Source: Paenibacillus cellulositrophicus
GTDB lineage: Bacteria > Bacillota > Bacilli > Paenibacillales > Paenibacillaceae
Direction of reading: 5' to 3'
Assembly (NCBI RefSeq): GCF_009363095.1
Contig: NZ_CP045295.1
Location: 5,857,001 to 5,921,000 of the forward strand
DNA length: 64,000 nucleotides
The notes beneath the pieces are model-generated. The model made no database searches. It was not told the DNA's origin and was given only the letters and a program-made list of their open reading frames with translations. Shown here in pieces: positions 44,357-52,858 of this stretch. A program made the position numbers and the translations under genes. How positions within the stretch are numbered: the first letter of the stretch is position 1; every line of letters begins with the position of its first letter.

Positions 44357-45141
44357 GGAAAGTTCCATTAACGATGGCATCGATGTTGTTATTCGGTTTC
44401 CTGCTCGCCTGTAATCAAAGCGACGATCTACCGGATAACGCATTACCCACTGAGAATTCATCGACGGATGACAACCCTGGCGAAGGTATGCAGCAGCCAT
44501 CCACTTCTTCCCCGGACACTTCGGCTGAACGGGTCAGCCGATTTCCGAAATCGTTCCTTTCGGGATCGGTTGTGCTTGACGCGGCTTCGGATACGCGAGT
44601 GGTTCGTGCAGAAACCGTGACCCGGCAAGGGACTCTTCTCATGATTTCCCAAGGAAGGGAGGAACGGGGGCATTTAGCGGTTCCGAGCAATTACGGACGG
44701 GAAGGGGACCTGACGTTTCAGGCCGACTATTCCATCGTTTACAGGCAAGCCGGGAAGGAAGATACTCAGTTACTGGACCTGCCTGCCTTTTTATTTGTAA
44801 GACCCACTGACGAGAAGTTTCCTTTCGAGCAGGTACGTTTCCAAGACGCGGATGTTTACTTTCTTGCGCCTCAGTATAAGTCGGGTCATGGAATGGAGGC
44901 CTACGTGTTTGCGATCGACCGCCGCAGCGGCGAAGCCACAGCTTTAAAAGTCATGCAAAAGGGGCATGCTTTCGGCACGCTTGTGTATTCGGAAATAGAG
45001 CCTTTCCCGCACATTGAAAACGACCGCTTGGTGGTCCATCCCCCGATCGGAGCCGGGACTCCCGAAGAAGACACCCATGATGTGTTATACCGGTTGGATT
45101 TGGCCAATAAGCGGATGGTGGCCATCGATAATAAAAATTAA
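44353..45141 (+). CDS. Lipoprotein of unknown function
   Basis: A 262-residue exported protein with signal peptide and lipobox FLLAC, Cys20. A Ser/Asp/Pro-rich linker (about 22-60) is followed by a beta-rich domain without a family I recognise. It overlaps the NIPSNAP gene by 4 bp, so the two (and perhaps the 35-residue frame) form an operon. No terminator is obvious after it. Confidence 0.75.
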   Translation: MRKVPLTMASMLLFGFLLACNQSDDLPDNALPTENSSTDDNPGEGMQQPSTSSPDTSAERVSRFPKSFLSGSVVLDAASDTRVVRAETVTRQGTLLMISQGREERGHLAVPSNYGREGDLTFQADYSIVYRQAGKEDTQLLDLPAFLFVRPTDEKFPFEQVRFQDADVYFLAPQYKSGHGMEAYVFAIDRRSGEATALKVMQKGHAFGTLVYSEIEPFPHIENDRLVVHPPIGAGTPEEDTHDVLYRLDLANKRMVAIDNKN

Positions 45142-45283
45142 TTATAGCTGTGCTGTACATTGCCGCCCCCTTCCCGAGGTGATACGCTGAAGATGTTAAA
45201 TCCAGGAAGGCGGTGCTTCCATTGGTAAGCGTATGAGGTTGCTGACAACAGAATACAAATATTCGATCCATGGAGGCTATAGG

Positions 45284-46639
45284 ATGCCAAACATAGAGCA
45301 AATAACGAAGCGGCTGGACCAGCTGCTGAATGATTATATCGCGCAGGATGGCGCGGCGGCGGGCATGGCTGTAGGAATCGTGTACAATCGCGAGCCTGTC
45401 TATGCCAAAGGATTTGGTGTGAAAAGTAAAGAGACCGGAGCCCCGGTGGATGAGAACACGCTGTTTCACATGGCCTCAATTTCCAAAACCTATGTGGCTA
45501 CGGCGGTTATGCAGCTCGTGGAACGCGGACAAATCAAGCTGGATGAGAAAGTGACGGCGTACCTGCCTTACTTCAGGCTGGAGGACAGGCGTTATCGGGA
45601 TATCACGATCAGGCACATGCTCACCCATACCTCAGGAATGCCGGATGAGGATGATTATGAATGGGATCGGCCTCAGTTGGATGCAGGAGCGCTGGAGCGT
45701 TACGTTCGCAGCGTATCGAACCGAGAGCTGTTATGGGATCCCGGCCAGGGAACATATGCTTACAGCAACATAGCCTTTGAGATTCTCGGTGATATCATCG
45801 CGAAGGTCTCGGGGGTTTCCTTTGAACAGTACATGCAGGAGCATATTTTGGATGTGCTTGGTATGGAAACGAGCACTTATACGATGCCGGATGCAGACCA
45901 GGGCCTGCTTGCCGCCCCGCACATTATGGGGATGGGCTCCTCTTTTGGAGCCAAGGTCAGCCGCGTTTATCCGTATAACCGGGCGCATGGGCCCAGCTCC
46001 ACCTTGCTGACGAGTGCGGCGGAATCGTGCAGCTACGCGGCGGCTTACTTAAACGGGGGAAAATGGGGCACCGCACCAATTCTGCAGCCATCCAGCATTG
46101 AGGAGCTGTGGCGAAGCCATGCGCCAGCTGACGATTTCGGTTATTACCGGAACATTGGCCTGGGCTGGTTCATGGGACCGTATAAGGGGCTGGAAGCGAA
46201 AGCGCACGGCGGATCGGACACGGGATTTCGTTCCAATCTGGTCATCCTCCCCGAACCTGGAATCGCAGTGACCCTCATGTTCAATACCGATTACCTTGGA
46301 CTCCATCAGGTCAACAACGCCATCTTGGATGTGCTGCTTGGGGAGCAGGTCGAAGTGATTCCGCATTCGCTGACGATGCATGCCGCCGGCATATTGGCCA
46401 CGGAAGGAATAGACTCGGCCCTGAGTGTATACAAGGCGGGCGGCGAGCAGCGCTCCAAGCTCGGTTATGTACCGTACGAGTTCGACTTCGGCTTTCAGGG
46501 CATTGCCGGCAGACTGCTTCGGGGCGGGGAACCGGACGGAGCCGCGGCCATCGTTGATTTGGCGTTAGCGCTGGATCCGGACGATGAAGAGCTGCGTTTG
46601 ATGAAGGATCAGCTTGCCGATTCTATTGCGCGATCCTGA
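45284..46639 (+). CDS. Serine hydrolase, class C beta-lactamase/DD-peptidase fold
   Basis: A 451-residue protein of the beta-lactamase-related family. The SxxK motif is SISK in HMASISKTYVA, the YxN-type motif is YSN in GTYAYSNIAFE, and HGGSDTG serves as the KTG-like box. A C-terminal ~100-residue domain (from about 365) follows the catalytic part. No signal peptide is visible, so it is probably cytoplasmic; such proteins are mostly esterases or D-peptidases. ATG 45284 has ATGGAGG before it; the frame from 45233 does not. Confidence 0.85.
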   Translation: MPNIEQITKRLDQLLNDYIAQDGAAAGMAVGIVYNREPVYAKGFGVKSKETGAPVDENTLFHMASISKTYVATAVMQLVERGQIKLDEKVTAYLPYFRLEDRRYRDITIRHMLTHTSGMPDEDDYEWDRPQLDAGALERYVRSVSNRELLWDPGQGTYAYSNIAFEILGDIIAKVSGVSFEQYMQEHILDVLGMETSTYTMPDADQGLLAAPHIMGMGSSFGAKVSRVYPYNRAHGPSSTLLTSAAESCSYAAAYLNGGKWGTAPILQPSSIEELWRSHAPADDFGYYRNIGLGWFMGPYKGLEAKAHGGSDTGFRSNLVILPEPGIAVTLMFNTDYLGLHQVNNAILDVLLGEQVEVIPHSLTMHAAGILATEGIDSALSVYKAGGEQRSKLGYVPYEFDFGFQGIAGRLLRGGEPDGAAAIVDLALALDPDDEELRLMKDQLADSIARS

Positions 46640-46663
46640 TCGTCGTCGTGGCCGCGGCCGCCA

Positions 46664-46942
46664 TCATGTTTTAAACACAAGCCGGTGAAACAGGAACGCA
46701 GCGGCGGCCGAAATCACGAGAGAGATCAACCACACCGATATTTTTTGCGGCGTAATCCACGGACGGTCGGACCCGAATTCAACCGTGGACGGCAAGGGTT
46801 CCGCACCGTTTGGATCATAGGCGGCCATCATGTTGGCTGTATGTTTTTTGGTCATATACATGCCGAGGCCCGTCTGGATGCCGGTTTGAATAAGAACAAA
46901 ACAAACGGCAAAGATCAAAGGTAAAGCGATGTACTTTAGCAT
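46664..46942 (-). CDS. Small two-segment membrane protein
   Basis: A 92-residue protein with an N-terminal membrane helix (YIALPLIFAVCFVLIQTGI), a short external loop (PNGAEPLPSTVEFGSDRPWITP) and a C-terminal helix (ISVWLISLVISAAAAFLFH). CGGAGGA lies 12 bp before the ATG; a longer frame from 47029 is less likely. Convergent with the serine hydrolase. Function unknown. Confidence 0.65.
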   Translation of the reverse strand: MLKYIALPLIFAVCFVLIQTGIQTGLGMYMTKKHTANMMAAYDPNGAEPLPSTVEFGSDRPWITPQKISVWLISLVISAAAAFLFHRLVFKT

Positions 46943-47073
46943 AGATTGGTGAAATCCTCCGATTCTATTTTTGTTAAATGTTACCACAATTAAACTAGAA
47001 TTGTCTCTAGTTCGATAAGCCTTTAACAAGCAAAAATCTGCTGAACCTGTGAAACCCTGAGGAAGCAGTGGAT

Positions 47074-47110
47074 AAAAAGATCCTGGCGATCATGCCAAGG
47101 ATCTTTTTTA
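47074..47110 (+). terminator. Terminator-like hairpin upstream of a secreted-protein gene
   Basis: AAAGATCCTGGC and GCCAAGGATCTTT pair with one bulge and are followed by TTTT. On the plus strand no gene ends here, since the minus-strand membrane gene starts at 46942; it may insulate the next gene. The rest of 46943-47273 shows nothing else I can identify. Confidence 0.6.
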
Positions 47111-47273
47111 GTGCTTATGCCGGCAATACGGCGGTCGTTCGGGGGCAAAGCTGATAGGATCGATTTTTTTCATAGATTCCGTGTGCCACAGAGCTCGTCT
47201 ATGATTATAATAGTTTCAAGATGGCGGCTTGCAGCCGTCACAGACGTTAACCTTTCGTAAATGGAGAGTTGTC

Positions 47274-47588
47274 ATGATCCCAAAAATCTTTGCCTTGATG
47301 CTGATTTGCGCCCTTTGGCTTCCGGTAAACTCGGAGGCGGTTCGAGCTTCGGATTTATCGTCATGGGAAGGAACGAAACCTCAGAAACACCCCATATCCG
47401 TCGTCACAAGCCCGGCTGTATCCCCCAAGCTTTCAGATGAGGAAGCGAAGCGGCTAAGGGAGGCCTACGGCCTCGAGCAGCCCGAAACAGAGATACGGCA
47501 GAGCATCGGCGATTTCGGCGCTAGCTTTCGTATTCAAGAGCTGCTGGCATGGATATGCATTTTATTCCTGTCCTGGGCACGGCTGTGA
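47274..47588 (+). CDS. Small exported protein of unknown function
   Basis: A 104-residue protein with a signal peptide (about residues 1-22) and a hydrophobic C-terminus (LLAWICILFLSW). The middle is polar (KLSDEEAKRLREAYGLEQPE). ATGGAGAG lies before the ATG; an in-frame start at 47229 has none. No family recognised. Confidence 0.55.
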   Translation: MIPKIFALMLICALWLPVNSEAVRASDLSSWEGTKPQKHPISVVTSPAVSPKLSDEEAKRLREAYGLEQPETEIRQSIGDFGASFRIQELLAWICILFLSWARL

Positions 47589-47679
47589 TGCAGATTACAG
47601 AACCTGATCCAGCCCTGTGCTATGATGGTTTCGGTTGAGTTAGTGATTATTTTCACAAAACAGACAGGGGAGATTGGAC

Positions 47680-48048
47680 ATGGCTCTGGCTCATCTATCG
47701 CTGATAGGCATTTTGCTGCGGTTCCTTCTGGGAGGCGCAGCCGTGGTGGTGGCATCGCTTATTGCCAAACGCGCGGGAGGAGCCGTCGGTGGCATTTTTG
47801 CCGCGTTTCCCGCCGTTTTTCTGGCGGCGCTGCTGACGATGAGGTTCGATTACGGGGCCCGTGAACTGGTCGCCCATTCGATGGATTTGTCCCAAGGCGC
47901 TTTGATCGGAATGGCGATTAATGTGGCGTGCGCCGCGGCGGCAGGTTACTTGTGCACCAGCAAAGGATGGAAGAAGGGGCTGACCTTGTCCGTAGGCGGC
48001 TGGCTGCTCGTTTCGTTCACGATATCCTATGTGCTGTTCAGCTTGTAA
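47680..48048 (+). CDS. DUF3147-family membrane protein
   Basis: A 122-residue four-helix membrane protein (GILLRFLLGGAAVVVASLIAKRAGGAVGGIFAAFPAVF). The motif RFLLGGAAVV...GGIFAAFPAV is shared with the next gene, so the two are tandem paralogues. CAGGGGAG precedes ATG 47680. DUF3147 proteins often occur in pairs; function unknown. Confidence 0.8.
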   Translation: MALAHLSLIGILLRFLLGGAAVVVASLIAKRAGGAVGGIFAAFPAVFLAALLTMRFDYGARELVAHSMDLSQGALIGMAINVACAAAAGYLCTSKGWKKGLTLSVGGWLLVSFTISYVLFSL

Positions 48049-48063
48049 AGGGGGAAACATGAA

Positions 48064-48462
48064 ATGAAATTACGGGAGCTGCTTCTTCGGTTCGTGTTGG
48101 GCGGTCTGGCTGTCGTATTGAGCTATATGGCGTCGGCCCTGCTGCCTTGGAAGGCGCTTGGCGGTATTTTTGCGGCGTTTCCCGCCGTGATGGTCGTCGC
48201 CGTGCTGATGGTCGGCCTCAGCCAGGGCTCGGAAAAGGCGGCCGCGGTTGCCAGAGGTTCGGTATACGGGATGACCGGCTGCGCTGTCTGTGTCGTGACG
48301 GTCTGGTATGCCCTGAAAATAACCGGCGCCTGGTGGCCCAGCCTGATGCTGGGACTTATAGGCTGGTTTGCCGGCTCGTTTGCGCTGCTGAAGGTGAGGG
48401 AGAAAGTGCAAAAAAACCAGCACTTGCACCGGCTGCCGCGAAAACAGACAAAGCATGTGTAA
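48064..48462 (+). CDS. DUF3147-family membrane protein, paralogue
   Basis: A 132-residue membrane protein (LLLRFVLGGLAVVLSYMASALLPWKALGGIFAAFPAVMVVA). Same arrangement as the gene before, 15 bp apart, so probably a heteromeric pair. The end (REKVQKNQHLHRLPRKQTKHV) is basic and cytoplasmic. AAAGGGGGAAA precedes the ATG. Confidence 0.8.
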   Translation: MKLRELLLRFVLGGLAVVLSYMASALLPWKALGGIFAAFPAVMVVAVLMVGLSQGSEKAAAVARGSVYGMTGCAVCVVTVWYALKITGAWWPSLMLGLIGWFAGSFALLKVREKVQKNQHLHRLPRKQTKHV

Positions 48463-48521
48463 ATGGTCGACTTGCGTCATGGATCAGTCATGCGCAGGGA
48501 TGCATGACGTTTCCGTGTTGG

Positions 48522-48537
48522 TGTGACATTTTTCACA
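48522..48537 (+). promoter_or_regulatory. FNR-type site upstream of hpf
   Basis: TGTGACATTTTTCACA is a perfect TGTGA-N6-TCACA palindrome. With the TACAAT -10 at 48559-48564 its centre is at about -41.5, the normal position for class II activation by FNR/CRP proteins. The fnr gene is in this window. Confidence 0.8.
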
Positions 48538-48558
48538 GCGCAGGGTGCCCAGCCGTTT

Positions 48559-48564
48559 TACAAT
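48559..48564 (+). promoter_or_regulatory. -10 element of hpf
   Basis: TACAAT followed seven bases later by the predicted start of transcription near 48571. No good -35 is present, consistent with dependence on an activator. Confidence 0.6.
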
Positions 48565-48607
48565 AAAGTCATGCAAGAGTTCTTTCCCGTTGAAGGAGGC
48601 AGATCCC

Positions 48608-49153
48608 ATGGCTACACACATTCATGGCAAACATTTTGAAGTGACACCGGCACTCCAGGCGTATGCCGAGCAGAAGATCGGTTCGGCCCAATCCTGGTTT
48701 GACGAGACGGTGACCATTCACGTCACCCTGCTGCTGCAGGCCCGGAAACAGGAGCATGTCGTTGAAGCTACCATTCCCTATCACGGCATGGTCTTTCGGG
48801 TCGAAGTGAAGGATGCGGACATGTATGCCGCCATTGACCAGGCCGCGGATAAGCTGGACCGCAAGCTCCGCAAGTACAAGGAGCGGGCGCGCCGCAAGCT
48901 GCGCAGCCACGGACGCGAGGTCGGCACCGGCATTCAGGACGGCGGACAGCCGGTACCGGAAGCGCCGGAGGAAACCTTTGTCATTGCAAAAGAAAAGCGG
49001 CTCGTGATGAAGCCGGTGGATCTGCAGGAGGCTGTGCTGCAGATGAATTTGCTGGACCACAGCTTCCATCTGTTCTTGAACCGGGATACCAACCGTGAGG
49101 AAGTCGTTTACCGCAGGGCGGACGGCACTTACGGGCACCTCTTTGCTGATTAA
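48608..49153 (+). CDS. hpf: Ribosome hibernation-promoting factor, long form
   Basis: A 181-residue protein with the N-terminal HPF/RaiA domain (residues about 3-98; IHGKHFEVTPALQAYAEQKI) and a C-terminal dimerisation domain (about 123-181; EKRLVMKPVDLQEAVLQMNLLDHSFHLFLN). It joins two 70S ribosomes into inactive 100S dimers in resting cells. AAGGAGG precedes ATG 48608; the frame from 48545 has no site. A perfect FNR-type box with a -10 suggests induction when oxygen is limiting. Confidence 0.95.
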   Translation: MATHIHGKHFEVTPALQAYAEQKIGSAQSWFDETVTIHVTLLLQARKQEHVVEATIPYHGMVFRVEVKDADMYAAIDQAADKLDRKLRKYKERARRKLRSHGREVGTGIQDGGQPVPEAPEETFVIAKEKRLVMKPVDLQEAVLQMNLLDHSFHLFLNRDTNREEVVYRRADGTYGHLFAD

Positions 49154-49206
49154 GCCAGGTTTGTTGTCTTCAAGTCTTGATGACTCCTAACTGCTATTCC
49201 TTTGCG

Positions 49207-49243
49207 CCGAATGGAGAGCCATAGCTCCATTCGGTATTTTTTT
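49207..49243 (+). terminator. Terminator after hpf
   Basis: CCGAATGGAG and CTCCATTCGG pair around an 8-nt loop and are followed by TATTTTTTTG. Confidence 0.9.
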
Positions 49244-49316
49244 GTTTAGACGATAGAATTTCGCAAAAAGCGCCTAACACCGCATTTTTTCGGACCTTTA
49301 AAATTTTATAGATCGA

Positions 49317-49332
49317 TGTGAGTAATGTCATA
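49317..49332 (+). promoter_or_regulatory. FNR-type site upstream of adhE
   Basis: TGTGAGTAATGTCATA matches TGTGA-N6-TCACA except one base. A possible -10 TAGGAT at 49355-49360 places its centre at about -42.5. Confidence 0.6.
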
Positions 49333-49413
49333 GTTAGCCCCCCTGGGATTCCAGTAGGATGAACTCATCAAGGAGATGAGGGACCGGCAAAGGTCTCCAA
49401 GGAGGAGAAAACG

Positions 49414-52020
49414 ATGGCTGTTAAAGAAAGCAAGCTGGAAACAAAGAACTCCGCCCAAGAAGAAGTGAACCGATTGGTCGCCCGCGCCAGGAAGGCGCAG
49501 GAAGCGTACCTGAACATGAATCAAGAGGAAATCGACGAAATCGTACAGGCGATGGCGCTGGCCGGTTTGGACCGGCACATGCCGCTCGCGAAGATGGCGG
49601 TCGAGGAGACCGGCCGGGGCGTCTACGAGGACAAAATCACCAAGAATATATTCGCGACGGAATACATCTATCACAGCATCAAGCATGACAAGACGGTCGG
49701 CGTTATCGAGGAGAACGCGTTTGAGAGCTACAAGAAGGTCGCCGAGCCGGTCGGCATCATCGCCGGTGTTACCCCGGTGACGAACCCGACGTCCACGACC
49801 ATGTTCAAGACGCTGATCGCAACGAAGACGCGCAATCCGATCATCTTTGCCTTCCACCCTTCCGCCCAAAAGTGCAGCGCAGAAGCGGCCCGCACGCTGC
49901 GTGACGCCGGAATCGCGGCCGGCGCGCCGGAGCACGGCGTGCAGTGGATTGAAACGCCGTCCCTGGAAGCGACGCAGCTGCTGATGAACCACCCCGACGT
50001 GGCGCTCGTGCTGGCAACCGGAGGCTCGGCGATGGTGAAATCCGCTTACAGCACGGGCAAACCCGCGCTTGGCGTCGGACCGGGCAACGTTCCCTGCTTC
50101 ATTGAGCAGTCTGCGGATTTGAAGCAGGCCGTGACCGACTTGATTCTTTCGAAGACGTTCGACAACGGCATGATCTGCGCTTCCGAGCAGTCCGTCATTA
50201 TCGAGGAGCCGGTGTACGACCAGGTCCGGAAGCTGATGAAGGACAGCGGCTGCTACTTCCTGAACAAGGCCGAAACCGAGGCCGTGTCCAAGCTGGTCAT
50301 CAACAGCGAGAAGTGCGCGGTAAACGGGGTCATCGTCGGCCAGCCGGCGGTAAAAATCGCCGAAATGTCCGGCATTCAGGTGCCGCAGGATACCAAAATC
50401 CTCGTGGCCGAGCTGGCGGGCGTCGGTCCGGCCTACCCGCTGTCCGCAGAGAAGCTGAGCCCGGTTCTTGCCTGCTATAAGGTCAAGACGGCGGCGCAGG
50501 GCATTGAGCGCGCGGCCGAAGTGGTCCAATTCGGCGGCATGGGACACTCGTCCGTCATCCATTCGAACGATGACGCCATCATCCAGGCGTTCGCCAACCG
50601 CCTGCAGACCGGGCGCGTCATCGTCAACTCGCCTTCGACGCACGGGGCGATCGGCGACATCTACAACACGAACCTGCCGTCGCTGACGCTCGGCTGCGGT
50701 TCGTACGGACACAACTCGACGACGTCCAACGTCACGTCGGTGAACCTGATCAACGTGAAACGCGTGGCCTACCGGACGGTCAACATGCAGTGGTTCAAGG
50801 TTCCGCCGAAGGTCTATTTTGAGAAGGGCGCAACGCAGTACCTTGAGAAAATGCCGAACATTTCCCGTGTGCTGGTCGTCACCGACGAGATGATGGTCAA
50901 GCTGGGATACGTCGAAAAGGTGGAATACTACCTGCGCAAACGCGTCAACCCGGTAGCGATCGAAGTGTTCTCCGACGTGGAGCCGGATCCGTCCGTCGAG
51001 ACGGTAGAGCGCGGCACGAAGCTGATGGAGAGCTTTAAGCCCGATTGCATTATCGCGCTTGGCGGCGGCTCCCCGATGGATGCGGCCAAGGCGATGTGGC
51101 TCTTCTACGAATATCCGGACACCAGCTTCCATTCGCTGAAGCAGAAGTTCATGGATATCCGCAAGCGGGTCTATAAATACCCGCGCCTTGGGGAAAAAGC
51201 CCAGTTCGTTGCGATCCCGACCACTTCGGGCACCGGCTCGGAAGTGACCTCCTTTGCCGTCATCACGGACAAGAAGGAAGGGAATACGAAGTATCCGCTC
51301 GCCGATTACGAGCTGACGCCGGACGTGGCGATCATCGACCCGGAATTCGTGTACAGCCTGCCGAAAACGGCGGTGGCCGACACCGGCATGGACGTCCTCA
51401 CGCATGCCATCGAGGCGTACGTTTCCGTCATGGCGAGCGATTACACCGATGGGCTTGCGCTTCATGCGATCCGGCTGGTGTTTGAAAATCTGGAAAAGTC
51501 CTTCCACACGGCGGATCCGCTGGCCAGGGAGAAGATGCATAACGCGTCGACGATTGCCGGCATGGCGTTTGCCAACGCCTTCCTCGGCGTCAACCACAGC
51601 CTGGCCCACAAGTGGGGCGGCCAATACCATACGGCCCACGGGCGGACGAATGCAATCCTGATGCCGCATGTCATTCGATACAATGCGCAGAAACCGACGA
51701 AGTTCGCGTCCTTCCCGAAATACAACCATTTCGTGGCCGACCTGCGCTATGCGGAAATCGCACGGATGCTCGGCCTGCCGTCCCGGAATACGGAGGAAGG
51801 CGTCAACAGCCTGATCGAGGCGGTGCGCAAGCTGAACCAGTCGCTGGGCATTCCGGAGAAATTCCAGGATCTCGGCTTTGATCCGGCCGATTTCGAGGCC
51901 AAAGTGGATTATTTGGCCGACCGTGCGTTCGAAGACCAGTGCACGACGGCCAACCCGCGGATGCCGCTGGTCAGTGAACTGGCGGACGTTTACCGGAACG
52001 CCTTCTACGGCAAATTCTAG
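49414..52020 (+). CDS. adhE: Bifunctional acetaldehyde-CoA/alcohol dehydrogenase
   Basis: An 868-residue fusion enzyme that reduces acetyl-CoA to ethanol and regenerates NAD during fermentation. The N-terminal aldehyde dehydrogenase has Cys255 in FDNGMICASEQS as catalytic residue; the C-terminal iron alcohol dehydrogenase starts after about residue 450, with GGGSPMDAAK as dinucleotide motif and metal ligands in NHSLAHKWGGQYHTAHG. CAAGGAGG precedes the ATG. Upstream is an FNR-type site, and downstream lie pflB and pflA, so it belongs to a mixed-acid/ethanol fermentation block. Oligomerises into spirosomes in known members. Confidence 0.96.
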   Translation: MAVKESKLETKNSAQEEVNRLVARARKAQEAYLNMNQEEIDEIVQAMALAGLDRHMPLAKMAVEETGRGVYEDKITKNIFATEYIYHSIKHDKTVGVIEENAFESYKKVAEPVGIIAGVTPVTNPTSTTMFKTLIATKTRNPIIFAFHPSAQKCSAEAARTLRDAGIAAGAPEHGVQWIETPSLEATQLLMNHPDVALVLATGGSAMVKSAYSTGKPALGVGPGNVPCFIEQSADLKQAVTDLILSKTFDNGMICASEQSVIIEEPVYDQVRKLMKDSGCYFLNKAETEAVSKLVINSEKCAVNGVIVGQPAVKIAEMSGIQVPQDTKILVAELAGVGPAYPLSAEKLSPVLACYKVKTAAQGIERAAEVVQFGGMGHSSVIHSNDDAIIQAFANRLQTGRVIVNSPSTHGAIGDIYNTNLPSLTLGCGSYGHNSTTSNVTSVNLINVKRVAYRTVNMQWFKVPPKVYFEKGATQYLEKMPNISRVLVVTDEMMVKLGYVEKVEYYLRKRVNPVAIEVFSDVEPDPSVETVERGTKLMESFKPDCIIALGGGSPMDAAKAMWLFYEYPDTSFHSLKQKFMDIRKRVYKYPRLGEKAQFVAIPTTSGTGSEVTSFAVITDKKEGNTKYPLADYELTPDVAIIDPEFVYSLPKTAVADTGMDVLTHAIEAYVSVMASDYTDGLALHAIRLVFENLEKSFHTADPLAREKMHNASTIAGMAFANAFLGVNHSLAHKWGGQYHTAHGRTNAILMPHVIRYNAQKPTKFASFPKYNHFVADLRYAEIARMLGLPSRNTEEGVNSLIEAVRKLNQSLGIPEKFQDLGFDPADFEAKVDYLADRAFEDQCTTANPRMPLVSELADVYRNAFYGKF

Positions 52021-52124
52021 GAGCTGCACCGCATGATCCAGCCGGCTGCCGACCGAAAGCGTCGGCAGCCTTCTTGTCTCAGAATCGTGATGTGCGTTGA
52101 TCGCAGTGGAAAGGAGTGATTCAT

Positions 52125-52748
52125 ATGCTGTCCGGCGTTATTTTGGCAGGCGGCAATCATGGTTCTACGGAAGGCGCACCTACCCTATTCCGGATGATTC
52201 AAGGAGAAACGCTGCTGGAGCGGCAGATCCGTGAGATGCGGAAGTGCTGCGGCGAGATTACGATCGTGACGGACGATCCCCGGCCGCTGCTTCGCCAAGT
52301 GGACCGGGATATCCGAATAATTACGGATTATTATGTCGGAAAAGGAATGCTTGGCGGCATGCACGCGGGCCTCTCCCTGTCTAAACACCGGGCCGTGTGG
52401 ATCATCGGCTGCCACATGCCGTATCCCTCGGCCGACGCCGCTGAGCTGATGGCGCTGAGGCTGGAGGACGGGCTCGACGCCGTCCTGCCGATGATCGGCG
52501 GCAGGCTCCATCCGCTTCACGGTATTTATGAACGCTCCTGCGCCGTGTATTTTGGGCAGTTTCTGGAGAGCGGCCATACGGAAGCTGATGGTCTGGTTCG
52601 TCAGCTTCGTTATCTGACGGTTGCGGAAACGGATTTCGGATATCAAGGCATGGACGGCGGCTTTGTTCTTACACTCGAAGATGCTTGGGGAGATGCGCTG
52701 ACCGAATTTTTGGCTGACGAAGGAAAAGCATCAACATCGTTCAAATAA
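52125..52748 (+). CDS. MobA-like nucleotidyltransferase, degenerate substrate loop
   Basis: A 207-residue protein of the MobA/GlmU type NTP-transferase fold. It starts MLSGVILAGG, the classic first strand, and retains HPLHGIYERS and GCHMPYPSAD, which correspond to the MobA HPLH and CDMP motifs. The usual GxSxRMGxDK after LAGG is missing (here GNHGSTEGAPTLFRMIQGE), so GTP-binding lysine and arginine positions differ. It lies between adhE and pflB, where a molybdenum-cofactor enzyme would be unexpected unless formate dehydrogenase or nitrate reductase is nearby. ATG 52125 has AAAGGAG; the frame from 52116 starts inside it. Confidence 0.65.
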   Translation: MLSGVILAGGNHGSTEGAPTLFRMIQGETLLERQIREMRKCCGEITIVTDDPRPLLRQVDRDIRIITDYYVGKGMLGGMHAGLSLSKHRAVWIIGCHMPYPSADAAELMALRLEDGLDAVLPMIGGRLHPLHGIYERSCAVYFGQFLESGHTEADGLVRQLRYLTVAETDFGYQGMDGGFVLTLEDAWGDALTEFLADEGKASTSFK

Positions 52749-52786
52749 AAATAAGCGGCAGCGAAGATGGTGAGAAAAGTGAAAAG

Positions 52787-52802
52787 AGTGAGAAAAATCA
52801 CT
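52787..52802 (+). promoter_or_regulatory. FNR-type site upstream of pflB
   Basis: AGTGAGAAAAATCACT is a symmetric variant of TGTGA-N6-TCACA with one change per half. TAACAT at 52824-52829 serves as -10, placing its centre at -41.5. A second half-like match TGTGAAAAAAGTAACA lies at 52813-52828 over that -10. Confidence 0.6.
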
Positions 52803-52858
52803 GTCATTAACCTGTGAAAAAAGTAACATGAAAGCATAGAAAACGGAGGTGCTTGATC

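Noticed and set aside
49306..52029. Minus-strand open frame of 907 residues opposite adhE
   Set aside because: Product is arginine/histidine-rich with no recognisable domain, lies entirely over adhE and has no ribosome site. It is a by-product of GC-rich codon use.
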